Shown: in pieces, positions 35,189 to 43,175 of the stretch
How positions within the stretch are numbered: position 1 is the stretch's first letter
Layout of the letters: the number at the start of each line of letters is the position of its first letter
DNA from: Oceanospirillaceae bacterium
Lineage (GTDB): Bacteria; Pseudomonadota; Gammaproteobacteria; Pseudomonadales; Balneatricaceae
Reading direction: 5' to 3'
DNA: 48,368 nucleotides
NCBI GenBank assembly: GCA_024686035.1
Contig: JAIBDW010000007.1
Location: forward strand, 1 to 48,368
Made by a program: the position numbers and the translations under genes
The notes under the pieces: model-generated
Told to the model about the DNA's origin: nothing
Databases searched by the model: none
Seen by the model: the letters and a program-made list of their open reading frames with translations, nothing else

Positions 35189-36100
35189 TTAAATTTTTAT
35201 AAGCTCTTTGATCCATGCGTCTACAAGAAAATTTGTAGGCGCATTTTTTTTATGAACTACCGCATAGTCTGTAGTGTAGTTAAAATGTTCAGGACATATG
35301 GCTGTCATGGTTTTTTGCTGTATCCATTGCGCTGCATAGTGGGTGGGCAAGTAACCAATGAAGCAGCCCGTCATAATTAAAAAAGCCACGCCTTCTCTAT
35401 CAGTAGCAGTAGAGCTGGTTTTCAAAGCCTGATATTGGGCTTTGATGGCGGGGGTTTGAGCGTACGCGGGAGCTACCGCATCATAATTTTTCATTAATGG
35501 AATCATATTATATTGCTTCGCATGATCAAACAGTGGGTGATGATAACTGCAATATAATTGTGACTCTTCTTCGTATAATGGAATGTATTCTAATTCGGAT
35601 ATTTTCCTTAAGCGTGGAATCACGCCGATGTGTAAGCGGCCATCTAATACAGCCTTTTCAATTTCGTTAGGCGCCATCATGCTGATATTGATGCCGATGT
35701 CTGGTGCTTTGAGTTTTAATTGGCGCAGGGCATCAGTTATTTTCATGTGTGGCAGGGTCACTAAGTTGTCAGCAATGCCAATGTTTAGATCGCCTTTGAG
35801 CTGATCATGTAAAGCGTTCACTTGGGTGCGAAAGCCTTCGATGGAGGCAAACAGTTGTAAAACAGCTTCATAAACCCTTTGCCCAGACTCTGTGACTGAA
35901 AAACCTGCACGGCCACGCTGACATAGACGTAACCCTAATCGTGTTTCCAGATCGCCCATAGCCATGCTAATCGCCGCCCGGCTAATGTTCAGCTCAACCT
36001 CAGCAGCGGCAAATCCACCGGCTTCCACCACCGTTCTATAAATTCGCAAAAGCCGTAAGTCAATGTCAGATAGTCGATTTAAACCAAGCGCTTTGAGCAT
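35189..36100 (-). CDS. LysR-family transcriptional regulator
   Basis: This 303-aa regulator has an N-terminal winged HTH (RIYRTVVEAGGFAAAEVELN, ISRAAISMAMGDLETRLG) and a LysR substrate-binding domain (about 90-300). It is divergent from the omega-aminotransferase gene across a 103-base region with a T-rich dyad (36122-36142), so it probably controls that gene and mmsA. It is convergent with the M24 peptidase gene, whose terminator lies inside the last codons of this gene. Inducer is unknown; beta-alanine or a related omega-amino acid is a reasonable guess. Confidence 0.93.
   Translation of the reverse strand: MLKALGLNRLSDIDLRLLRIYRTVVEAGGFAAAEVELNISRAAISMAMGDLETRLGLRLCQRGRAGFSVTESGQRVYEAVLQLFASIEGFRTQVNALHDQLKGDLNIGIADNLVTLPHMKITDALRQLKLKAPDIGINISMMAPNEIEKAVLDGRLHIGVIPRLRKISELEYIPLYEEESQLYCSYHHPLFDHAKQYNMIPLMKNYDAVAPAYAQTPAIKAQYQALKTSSTATDREGVAFLIMTGCFIGYLPTHYAAQWIQQKTMTAICPEHFNYTTDYAVVHKKNAPTNFLVDAWIKELIKI
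35215..35251 (+). terminator. Rho-independent terminator of the dpaL operon, inside the LysR coding end
   Basis: ATGCGTCTACAA (35215-35226) pairs with TTGTAGGCGCAT (35233-35244), 12 bp with one wobble and loop GAAAAT, followed by eight Ts. It lies 45 bases after the M24 stop and within the 3' coding sequence of the convergent LysR gene. Confidence 0.85.
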
Positions 36101-36121
36101 TTTATTAGTTAACCATTTAGT

Positions 36122-36142
36122 TAAGTTAGTGCAATTAACTTA
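36122..36142. promoter_or_regulatory. LysR-type operator candidate
   Basis: TAAGTTA-GTGCAAT-TAACTTA is a perfect 7-bp-arm dyad in the LysR/aminotransferase divergent region. It contains the T-N11-A pattern of LysR sites. Two TTAGTTAA copies lie just to the left (near 36107 and 36118). Confidence 0.55.
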
Positions 36143-36203
36143 GTATTTAACTGTCCTAAGTGCAAGTCTAAACTATGACTATTATTAACTATAGAGTTTC
36201 GCC

Positions 36204-37541
36204 ATGAGTGTTGAATCGTTAAGTGGTGGTTTGAGCCGCGAGCAACTTGAAGCCTACTGGATGCCCTACACGGCTAACCGTCAGTTTAAAGACAACCCTC
36301 GGATGATCGTGTCAGCCCAGCAAAGCCACTATATGACCGCTGATGGGCGCCGTATTTATGACGGTCTTTCAGGCCTTTGGTGCTGTGGTTTTGGTCATAA
36401 CCGACCAGAGATCACCGAAGCTGTGCATCAGCAAATGAAAACCATGGATTATGCTCCAGCTTTTCAACATGGCCACCCCAAGGCTTTTGAGCTAGCAGAT
36501 CGGTTGGCAAAGATGACTCCAAAAGGCTTGGATTATGTTTTTTTTACTAACTCAGGGTCAGAGTCTGCGGATACGTCTTTAAAAATGGCTCGTGCCTATT
36601 GGCGCCAATGTGGCAAACCTAGTAAAACCAAATTGATTGGACGCAGCAAAGGTTATCACGGGGTCAATTTTGGTGGCATCAGTGTAGGTGGTATAGGTGC
36701 AAACCGTAAAATGTTTGGTGCCGGCGTAGACGCTGCACATTTACCCCACACTTTGCTAGCACAAAACGCTTTTAGTAAAGGTATGCCTAAGCACGGAGCT
36801 GACCTTGCTGATCATTTATTGGAAGAAATTGCTTTACATGACGCTTCGAACATTGCAGCGGTGATTGTAGAGCCTTTTGCAGGCTCTGCAGGCGTGGTAG
36901 TGCCACCAGAAGGTTACCTTCAACGCTTACGTAAAATTTGTGATGAGCATCATATCTTATTGATTTTTGATGAGGTAATTACTGGTTTTGGCAGAGCTGG
37001 TGCAGCCTTTGGTGCCGATGCATTTGGGGTAATTCCTGACATTATGAATTTAGCGAAAGGCATCACCAATGGTGCTATTCCAATGGGCGCAGTGGTTGCC
37101 AAAAGTGAAATTTACCAAACCTTTATGGACGCTGGTGGACCAGACTATATGGTCGAATTCCCTCATGGTTATACCTATTCAGGGCACCCAGTCGCTTGTG
37201 CTGCAGGCTTGGCTGCTATGAATGTGTTTGAGAATGATCAGTTAGCTCAAAGAGCAGCAGACCTTGCGCCTCATTTTGAAGATGCTATTCATAGTTTAAA
37301 AGGCTTGAATTATGTAAGTGACATTCGAAACTATGGCTTGGCAGGCGCTTTAACCATTGAATCCTACAAAGCAGAGCCTGCCAGGCGCCCCTATGAAATT
37401 GCGATGAAAGCCTGGGATCTTGGTTTTTATGTGCGTTATGGCGGCGACACCATTCAATTAGGGCCAAACTTTGTGAGTGAAAAAGAAGACATTACCCGCC
37501 TTATCAACGCTTTGGGTGATGCGATTCAAAGCTTGGATTAA
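36204..37541 (+). CDS. Omega-amino acid:pyruvate aminotransferase (class III)
   Basis: This PLP transaminase moves the terminal amine of beta-alanine or similar omega-amino acids to pyruvate, giving malonate semialdehyde. Signatures are YWMPYTANRQFK, the substrate-site LSGLWCCGFGHN, FFTNSGSESADTSLKMAR, KGYHGVNFGG, LIFDEVITGFGRAG and the Schiff-base Lys285 in NLAKGITNGAIPMGAV. The YWMPYTANR/F and GLWC pattern is that of beta-alanine-pyruvate transaminases. Length is 445 aa. It is followed by mmsA, the enzyme that would use its product, and preceded by a divergent LysR. Confidence 0.92.
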   Translation: MSVESLSGGLSREQLEAYWMPYTANRQFKDNPRMIVSAQQSHYMTADGRRIYDGLSGLWCCGFGHNRPEITEAVHQQMKTMDYAPAFQHGHPKAFELADRLAKMTPKGLDYVFFTNSGSESADTSLKMARAYWRQCGKPSKTKLIGRSKGYHGVNFGGISVGGIGANRKMFGAGVDAAHLPHTLLAQNAFSKGMPKHGADLADHLLEEIALHDASNIAAVIVEPFAGSAGVVVPPEGYLQRLRKICDEHHILLIFDEVITGFGRAGAAFGADAFGVIPDIMNLAKGITNGAIPMGAVVAKSEIYQTFMDAGGPDYMVEFPHGYTYSGHPVACAAGLAAMNVFENDQLAQRAADLAPHFEDAIHSLKGLNYVSDIRNYGLAGALTIESYKAEPARRPYEIAMKAWDLGFYVRYGGDTIQLGPNFVSEKEDITRLINALGDAIQSLD

Positions 37542-37564
37542 TAGTTAGACATATAGTTAATAGT

Positions 37565-37576
37565 ACTTTGCAAAGT
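37565..37576. promoter_or_regulatory. 12-bp perfect palindrome between aminotransferase and mmsA
   Basis: ACTTTGCAAAGT lies 24 bases after the aminotransferase stop and 61 bases before mmsA. It could be an operator or a processing/termination element. No function is established. Confidence 0.3.
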
Positions 37577-37636
37577 GTAAGCGTATTATTATTATCAGAT
37601 AAAAAAAGTCCCAAACCTGGACAGTGAGGAATCAAA

Positions 37637-39127
37637 ATGCAAGTTGTAGGCCACTTTATTAACGGTGAAATAGTTACTGATACCCAGCGGGTACAAGACG
37701 TATATAACCCAGCTACTGGTGCAGTATCGCGTCAAGTCGCATTAGCCAGCAAAGCCACAGTAGAAGAGGCGATTGCAGCAGCACAAGCAGCTTTTCCAGC
37801 CTGGAGAAACACGCCTCCACAAAAACGTGCGAAAGTCATGTTTCGCTTCAAACAACTGCTTGAAGATAACGCGGATAAAATCTGTGCAGCTTTGACCAAC
37901 GAGCATGGCAAAGTGTTAGACGATGCCAATGGTGAACTTATTCGTGGTATTGAAGTGGTGGAATATGCTTGCGGTGCGCCTACCTTGTTAAAAGGTGAGC
38001 ATAGTAAAAACGTAGGTCCAGCGATTGATAGCTGGTCTGAATTTCAGCCTTTAGGTGTGGTTGCCGGTATTACACCGTTCAATTTTCCAGCCATGGTGCC
38101 AATGTGGATGTTCCCAATGGCTATTGCTTGTGGCAATACATTTGTCTTGAAACCTTCAGAGCGAGACCCTAGTGCGCCTTTGCTTATTGGTCAGTTGCTC
38201 AAAGAAGCCGGTTTGCCAGATGGCGTATTTAATATTGTTAATGGTGACAAGGTTGCAGTAGACACGATCCTTGAAGATACTCGTGTACAGGCAGTAAGCT
38301 TTGTAGGCTCCACACCTATCGCTGAATACATTTACGCTACGGGCACAAAAAATGGTAAGCGTGTACAGGCCTTAGGTGGCGCTAAAAATCACGCGATTAT
38401 TATGCCTGATGCAGATATGGACAATGCTGTAAATGCGCTTATGGGTGCCGCTTACGGCTCCTGTGGCGAACGCTGCATGGCGATCTCTGTGGCTGTGTGT
38501 GTAGGTGATGCAGCTGCGGATGAACTGGTGGCTAAATTAAAGCCACAAGTAGAAGCTTTAAAAGTAGGTAGTGGTACTGACGTGAGTAACGAAATGGGCC
38601 CATTGATTACCGCTGCAGCCCAGCAGCGTGTTCGCACTCTAGTCACACAAGGTGTAGAGCAAGGTGCACAGTTAGTAGTTGATGGCCGTGAGTTAGTTGT
38701 CAAAGGACATGAAGACGGCTTTTTTGTAGGGGGATGTTTATTTGATAAGGTGACCAAAGATATGGTGGTTTATCAAGAAGAAATTTTTGGCCCTGTATTA
38801 TGTGTCGTGCGTGTTGATACCATGCAAGAAGCCATGAAATTGATTGATGACCATGAGTTTGGTAATGGCACCTGCTTATTTACCCGAGACGGTGAAGCAG
38901 CGCGTTATTTCACTGACAATATCAAAGTAGGTATGGTGGGTATTAACGTACCTTTGCCTGTGCCTGTGGCTTACCACAGCTTTGGTGGGTGGAAACGTTC
39001 TTTGTTTGGTGATTTAGGTGCCCATGGCCCTGACGCTATTCGCTTCTATACTCGCCGTAAAACAGTGACTCAACGCTGGCCTTCCAGTGGCGTGCGTGAC
39101 GGCAAGCAGTTTGCCTTTCCTTCTTAA
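37637..39127 (+). CDS. mmsA: CoA-acylating methylmalonate/malonate semialdehyde dehydrogenase
   Basis: MmsA oxidatively decarboxylates methylmalonate semialdehyde to propionyl-CoA, or malonate semialdehyde to acetyl-CoA. The catalytic cysteine is Cys280 in YGSCGERCMAIS, the variant motif of this CoA-dependent ALDH branch. GVVAGITPFNFPAMVPMWMF and the C-terminal PVAYHSFGGWKRSLFGD are strongly conserved. Length is 496 aa. Downstream of the omega-transaminase it completes a beta-alanine to acetyl-CoA route. It also fits valine catabolism with the 3-hydroxyisobutyrate dehydrogenase at 42286. GTGAGGA precedes the ATG and a terminator follows. Confidence 0.95.
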   Translation: MQVVGHFINGEIVTDTQRVQDVYNPATGAVSRQVALASKATVEEAIAAAQAAFPAWRNTPPQKRAKVMFRFKQLLEDNADKICAALTNEHGKVLDDANGELIRGIEVVEYACGAPTLLKGEHSKNVGPAIDSWSEFQPLGVVAGITPFNFPAMVPMWMFPMAIACGNTFVLKPSERDPSAPLLIGQLLKEAGLPDGVFNIVNGDKVAVDTILEDTRVQAVSFVGSTPIAEYIYATGTKNGKRVQALGGAKNHAIIMPDADMDNAVNALMGAAYGSCGERCMAISVAVCVGDAAADELVAKLKPQVEALKVGSGTDVSNEMGPLITAAAQQRVRTLVTQGVEQGAQLVVDGRELVVKGHEDGFFVGGCLFDKVTKDMVVYQEEIFGPVLCVVRVDTMQEAMKLIDDHEFGNGTCLFTRDGEAARYFTDNIKVGMVGINVPLPVPVAYHSFGGWKRSLFGDLGAHGPDAIRFYTRRKTVTQRWPSSGVRDGKQFAFPS

Positions 39128-39150
39128 TGTAAGTCGCTAAGAAAATAACA

Positions 39151-39177
39151 AAAGCCCGGCATTTACCGGGCTTTTTT
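39151..39177 (+). terminator. Rho-independent terminator after mmsA
   Basis: AAAGCCCGG / CCGGGCTTT, loop CATTTA, followed by further Ts. It closes the aminotransferase-mmsA unit. Confidence 0.92.
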
Positions 39178-39385
39178 GTGCCAGCCTTTGGGCAGGGCGA
39201 CCTAATGTAGGTTTAGGGCTTAAATTTTGTTATGGTTTACTTTAAAAGACCTTTGCACAATTTGAACGTCACGTTAAAATGGCTAAAGAAGGCCTGTTTC
39301 ATCTCACTTTTCTTTTGTCTTAGTATTATGCAAAGGCCTGTTTAAAATCATACTTTATCAATATTTATTTGAAGGCAGTTATATC

Positions 39386-39697
39386 ATGGGTTTATTATCT
39401 AGCATTAAAGCACTTTTTTTGCGTTCAAGTGACCAAGGCTCTGACAGCAAAAGCGCTGCTGGAAAAGGATCAAAGAGTAGTCAGCACCATGAACATAAAG
39501 GTTTCAGTATCGAAACCCACCCGCTAAAAGAAGGCGGTAGCTATCGAGTACAGGGGTGGATTCGTAATGAGGGAAAAGAGCACCACTTTATTCGTGCAGA
39601 CCAATCCAATAGCCTAGAAGCAGGTCATGAGCTAAGTTTATTCAAAGCCCGCCAGTGTATCGATCAATTAGGCGATAAATTGTTTAAAACGCACTAA
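39386..39697 (+). CDS. HlyU-family protein
   Basis: This small soluble protein of 103 aa matches the HlyU transcriptional-activator-type family (PF10115). It has a polar N-terminal half, then KGFSIETHPLKEGGSYRVQGWIRNE, HHFIRADQSNS and a C-terminal helix with KARQCIDQLGD. The family name comes from a conserved domain; it is not the ArsR-type HlyU of Vibrio, and function is largely unknown. TfoX-like starts 10 bases downstream and is probably in the same transcript. Confidence 0.8.
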   Translation: MGLLSSIKALFLRSSDQGSDSKSAAGKGSKSSQHHEHKGFSIETHPLKEGGSYRVQGWIRNEGKEHHFIRADQSNSLEAGHELSLFKARQCIDQLGDKLFKTH

Positions 39698-39707
39698 AAA
39701 AAGAGTT

Positions 39708-40037
39708 ATGGCGTTTGATGAAGGTTTAGCACAGCGAGTCAGAGAGCTGTTGGCAGATAATCCTCATACTACAGAAAAGAAAATGTTTGGAGGCATGGGT
39801 TTCATGATCTCTGGGAATATGTGTGTGGGTATTATGGGTGATGGTATGGTGGCCAGGGTAGGCCCGCCTAACTATGACCATGCGCTTAGTTTGCCTTACG
39901 CCAGAGAATTTGATTTTACCGGTAGGCCTATGAAAGGCTGGGTGATGGTGGACGGGCAAGGGCTAGCAGAAGACGAAGACTTAGCTCAATGGCTTGAACA
40001 AGCAGAGCGCTTTGCAAGCGCTCTTATGCCAAAATGA
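39708..40037 (+). CDS. TfoX/Sxy N-terminal domain protein
   Basis: This 109-aa protein carries only the N-terminal domain of TfoX/Sxy, with the motif EKKMFGGMGFMISGNMCVGI and the C-terminal GRPMKGWVMVDGQGL. Full TfoX induces competence genes with CRP. Stand-alone N-terminal versions are common and of unknown role, so competence control should not be assumed. AAGAG lies just before the ATG. It is convergent with the hydantoinase gene. Confidence 0.85.
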   Translation: MAFDEGLAQRVRELLADNPHTTEKKMFGGMGFMISGNMCVGIMGDGMVARVGPPNYDHALSLPYAREFDFTGRPMKGWVMVDGQGLAEDEDLAQWLEQAERFASALMPK

Positions 40038-40053
40038 TAAAAGCTTTTCATTG

Positions 40054-42075
40054 TTAATTGGCCACTTTTATTTCTAAAACAGGCTTGCCTGTAGCAATAG
40101 CGCTAATCTTACCTTCTACAAATAAGTCGCCATCTAGTTCAGAGGTGACATGTTTATTCTCATGGCGGATGGTAATTTCTACCTCTCCAGCACCTGCAGA
40201 CATCGCAAGCTCATACGCTTGTTCTTTGACGATTGATTCAGCCTGATTAAGGGCATCATCTAAGTTGGTGCAATCAAATGGTGTTGCACCATGGAAAATT
40301 CGAAAAATACCTTGTGTGGGTTGGGTGACGATGATTTCTGAGCGTTGTACTACACTGCCCATGACCGCACCAACCGCATTAGCGACATGGCCGTATGAAG
40401 GCAAAATAAGATCTAGGCTAAGGCTCTTTGCCGCAAGAGGGTAATAAGTTGCAGCGGGTGCACCTACAGCCACTAAGGAATGACTTTTTCCGAAGTTAAT
40501 ACCAAATAGAGCATTTTCATCGTCTTTTTCGCCATTTTTAAGGATGAGCTTTCCTAGTAATCCAGCTAAGTTGCGTGAGCGAGCTTCATTAAGCAAATTT
40601 TCTTGGTGTAAGCCTGCCTCAAGTAATGTTTGGCAAATGGCATCATTCATCAAGCTGAATACCCTTTGGGCAGGTTCTTGTGAATTGCCTTTTTCCCATG
40701 AGCCAAGACCATAGAGGTGGCGCATTTGACGAGCCCAAATTTGTGCAGCAAGCTTTGCACCTTCCACACTCCAATGGCTACTATGACCTAACACATGGGC
40801 GGCATCAGAAGGTGTAAAACCGGAATAAATCACCATGCCTTTGCGCTCTAAGCGAGCTAGAGCTTTGGCGACCTCTTGGTTTTCAAACACTAAGGTTTCC
40901 ATTTCGGCAGGGCCATGCTCGAGCATTTCCCAGGCTTGATGTTCTATCGGTGTAAACTGGTTGATCAGAGCTTGGTTGCTCTCAAGACGGGTTACAAAAC
41001 GATTGTGTCTAGGTGTGGGGCCATCATCTAAATGAGCTTGTAAGCGTTTTAATACCTTGGGGTATTGTTGGGCTAATAAACTTAGTGGCACCACTCGCCT
41101 TGGGCCCAAGGCGATACTACCACCATAAAATCGTACTTCACTGTCACCGCCTAAACCAATGGAGTAAACCTTAACCGTCTCTACCATTGGTTGCCAATCA
41201 CCCACACGTGCACCTTCGCTGGCAAGCTCTGGCTGACCATTAGTGACTATCGCAATGTCTGTAGTGGTGCCGCCCATATCAGCGATAATAGCGTTGCGGC
41301 TACCTGATAGTGCGCAGGCACCTATGACGCTGGCTGCTGGGCCAGATAGTATAGTGGTAACTGGGTGAACAAGAGCGGTGTCAGCGTTTACAATAGAGCC
41401 ATCACCTTTGACAATCATCAAAGGCGCTTGAATATTAAGTTGTTGTAAAATATCTCTGACCGCTTGAATTAAATCTTGAATAAACGGGATCATGCGAGCA
41501 TTAAGCGAGGCTGTAAGTGCCCGCCGCGGCGCCCCTAAACTTGTAGCAAGCTCATGGCCACAGGTCACAGGCATACCCGTAAGCTGCGTGACTAGTTGCT
41601 GTAATTGAACTTCGTGGCTAGGATTACGCACCCCAAACTGAGCAGACACTGAAAAAGCGGAGACTTTGTCTTTGTTAGCTAATATGGCGGCTTTAGCTGT
41701 TGTAATGTCCAATGGTTTTACTTGCCTGCCAGAGGCATCATGACCACCTTCTAGGCGAATAATCAAATGGTCATCCAAGATTTGTGCCAAGCCACTTTTT
41801 TTAACTTGGCTTTCACTTAACCCTGCTACCAAAGCACATACCGGAGCACCGTTGCCTTCAACTACGGCATTGGTAGTGAGGGTAGTGGATAGCGATACCA
41901 TTTCTATATCAGCTAATAATTCTGCACTGATTTTGCCAATAGACTCACCAATACCAATGGCTAAATTGTGCCGTGTAGTGAGGCTTTTTACAGCCACTAA
42001 CACTTGGTTTTGTTCATTGATAATGACAGCATCTGTGTAAGTGCCGCCAGTGTCTATGCCGAGGCGTAAGGACAT
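40054..42075 (-). CDS. Hydantoinase/oxoprolinase family protein (HyuA-type subunit)
   Basis: This 673-aa protein has the hydantoinase A fold of the actin/acetate kinase superfamily. The N-terminal phosphate loop is LGIDTGGTYTDAV, the second is ADMGGTTTDIAI near residue 268, and the family segment ILSGPAASVIGA lies before it. Such proteins hydrolyse 5-membered cyclic amides with ATP and normally need a HyuB subunit. No hyuB is in the window, so it either has a distant partner or acts alone. It is divergent from the 3-hydroxyisobutyrate dehydrogenase-like gene. 5-oxoproline from the ChaC-like enzyme is one conceivable substrate (inference only). Confidence 0.88.
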   Translation of the reverse strand: MSLRLGIDTGGTYTDAVIINEQNQVLVAVKSLTTRHNLAIGIGESIGKISAELLADIEMVSLSTTLTTNAVVEGNGAPVCALVAGLSESQVKKSGLAQILDDHLIIRLEGGHDASGRQVKPLDITTAKAAILANKDKVSAFSVSAQFGVRNPSHEVQLQQLVTQLTGMPVTCGHELATSLGAPRRALTASLNARMIPFIQDLIQAVRDILQQLNIQAPLMIVKGDGSIVNADTALVHPVTTILSGPAASVIGACALSGSRNAIIADMGGTTTDIAIVTNGQPELASEGARVGDWQPMVETVKVYSIGLGGDSEVRFYGGSIALGPRRVVPLSLLAQQYPKVLKRLQAHLDDGPTPRHNRFVTRLESNQALINQFTPIEHQAWEMLEHGPAEMETLVFENQEVAKALARLERKGMVIYSGFTPSDAAHVLGHSSHWSVEGAKLAAQIWARQMRHLYGLGSWEKGNSQEPAQRVFSLMNDAICQTLLEAGLHQENLLNEARSRNLAGLLGKLILKNGEKDDENALFGINFGKSHSLVAVGAPAATYYPLAAKSLSLDLILPSYGHVANAVGAVMGSVVQRSEIIVTQPTQGIFRIFHGATPFDCTNLDDALNQAESIVKEQAYELAMSAGAGEVEITIRHENKHVTSELDGDLFVEGKISAIATGKPVLEIKVAN

Positions 42076-42160
42076 GGTGATGAGTTCTCAAAAATATATT
42101 ATTGGCGGCATTTTGCCTTGAGTAAAAGCCTAACGCAAGCGTATTTTTTATTCACTAAAT

Positions 42161-42191
42161 AAAGCGGCACAGGTGACTTTAAAAGCGGCAC
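42161..42191. promoter_or_regulatory. Direct repeat, two helical turns apart, in the hyuA-like / dehydrogenase divergent region
   Basis: AAAGCGGCAC occurs at 42161-42170 and 42182-42191, start-to-start 21 bases. A second direct repeat, GCGTATA (42237-42243 and 42254-42260), lies nearer the dehydrogenase start. Tandem binding of a regulator on one DNA face is plausible. Confidence 0.4.
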
Positions 42192-42285
42192 GATGGACAG
42201 CGATAGGAAGTTTTTATTTAGGCTTGTTTTAGCGCTGCGTATAGCCTTTAATGGCGTATAAATTGGAGTTAAATGGAAGGTTAAG

Positions 42286-43167
42286 ATGAGTAAAGTGGCA
42301 TTTATTGGCTTAGGGGTAATGGGGTATCCCATGGCAGGGCACTTGGTTGCGCACGGTCATCAAGTTTGTGTTTATAACCGCACTATTGCCAAGGCCAAAG
42401 CTTGGCACCACGAGCATGGTGGGCAAATTGCCGTCACACCTTGTGAAGCGGCCCTTGAAGCTGATTTTGTATTCATATGTGTAGGTAACGATGATGATTT
42501 ACGTAGTGTGGTGTATGGTGACTTGGGCGTATTATCAGGCATGGAAGCTTCTGCTGTATTGATAGACCACACCACAGCCTCTGCCCAAGTGGCTCGTGAA
42601 ATAGCAGTAATTGCAGCTCAAAAGGGTGTAGGCTTTGTTGATGCGCCAGTTTCTGGTGGCCAAGCCGGTGCTGAAAACGGTGCCTTGGCGGTAATGTGTG
42701 GCGCCAGTGCACCAGACTATGACAGTGCAAAGAAGGTGATGCAAGCCTATGCAAAAACCACAACACATCTTGGCCCTGTGGGTAATGGGCAGCTCACTAA
42801 AATGGTCAATCAAATCTGTATAGCCGGCTTAGTGCAAGGGCTAGCAGAAGGCGTGGCTTTTGCTGTCAATGCAGGTCTGGACGCAAAGCAGGCACTTGAA
42901 GCCATTGGTGGCGGGGCTGCTGGATCTTGGCAAATGCATAATCGCGGCGATACTATGGTTGATGATGAATTTGATTTTGGATTTGCGGTGGATTGGATGC
43001 GCAAAGATCTTGGTATTTGTTTAACTGAAGCACAAACCAATGGTTCACAATTGCCTGTGGCAAAAATGGTAGACCACTTTTATGAGCAAGTGCAGGGCCA
43101 AGGAGGCAATCGCTGGGACACATCTAGTCTACTTCGCCTTTTGCCTAGAAATGATAAACCCAGCTAA
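42286..43167 (+). CDS. 3-hydroxyisobutyrate dehydrogenase-like NAD(P)-dependent oxidoreductase
   Basis: This beta-hydroxyacid dehydrogenase family enzyme has 293 aa. The Rossmann motif FIGLGVMGYPMAGHL is at residues 6-20, the substrate signature DAPVSGGQAGAENGALAVMCG is near 118, and the catalytic Lys is in GNGQLTKMVNQICIAG near 170. Members oxidise 3-hydroxyisobutyrate, tartronate semialdehyde (reverse) or related acids; a valine-pathway role would fit mmsA upstream but is not proven. GGAAGG just precedes the ATG. It is convergent with the deacetylase with eight bases between the ORFs. Confidence 0.9.
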   Translation: MSKVAFIGLGVMGYPMAGHLVAHGHQVCVYNRTIAKAKAWHHEHGGQIAVTPCEAALEADFVFICVGNDDDLRSVVYGDLGVLSGMEASAVLIDHTTASAQVAREIAVIAAQKGVGFVDAPVSGGQAGAENGALAVMCGASAPDYDSAKKVMQAYAKTTTHLGPVGNGQLTKMVNQICIAGLVQGLAEGVAFAVNAGLDAKQALEAIGGGAAGSWQMHNRGDTMVDDEFDFGFAVDWMRKDLGICLTEAQTNGSQLPVAKMVDHFYEQVQGQGGNRWDTSSLLRLLPRNDKPS

Positions 43168-43175
43168 TTAAATAA

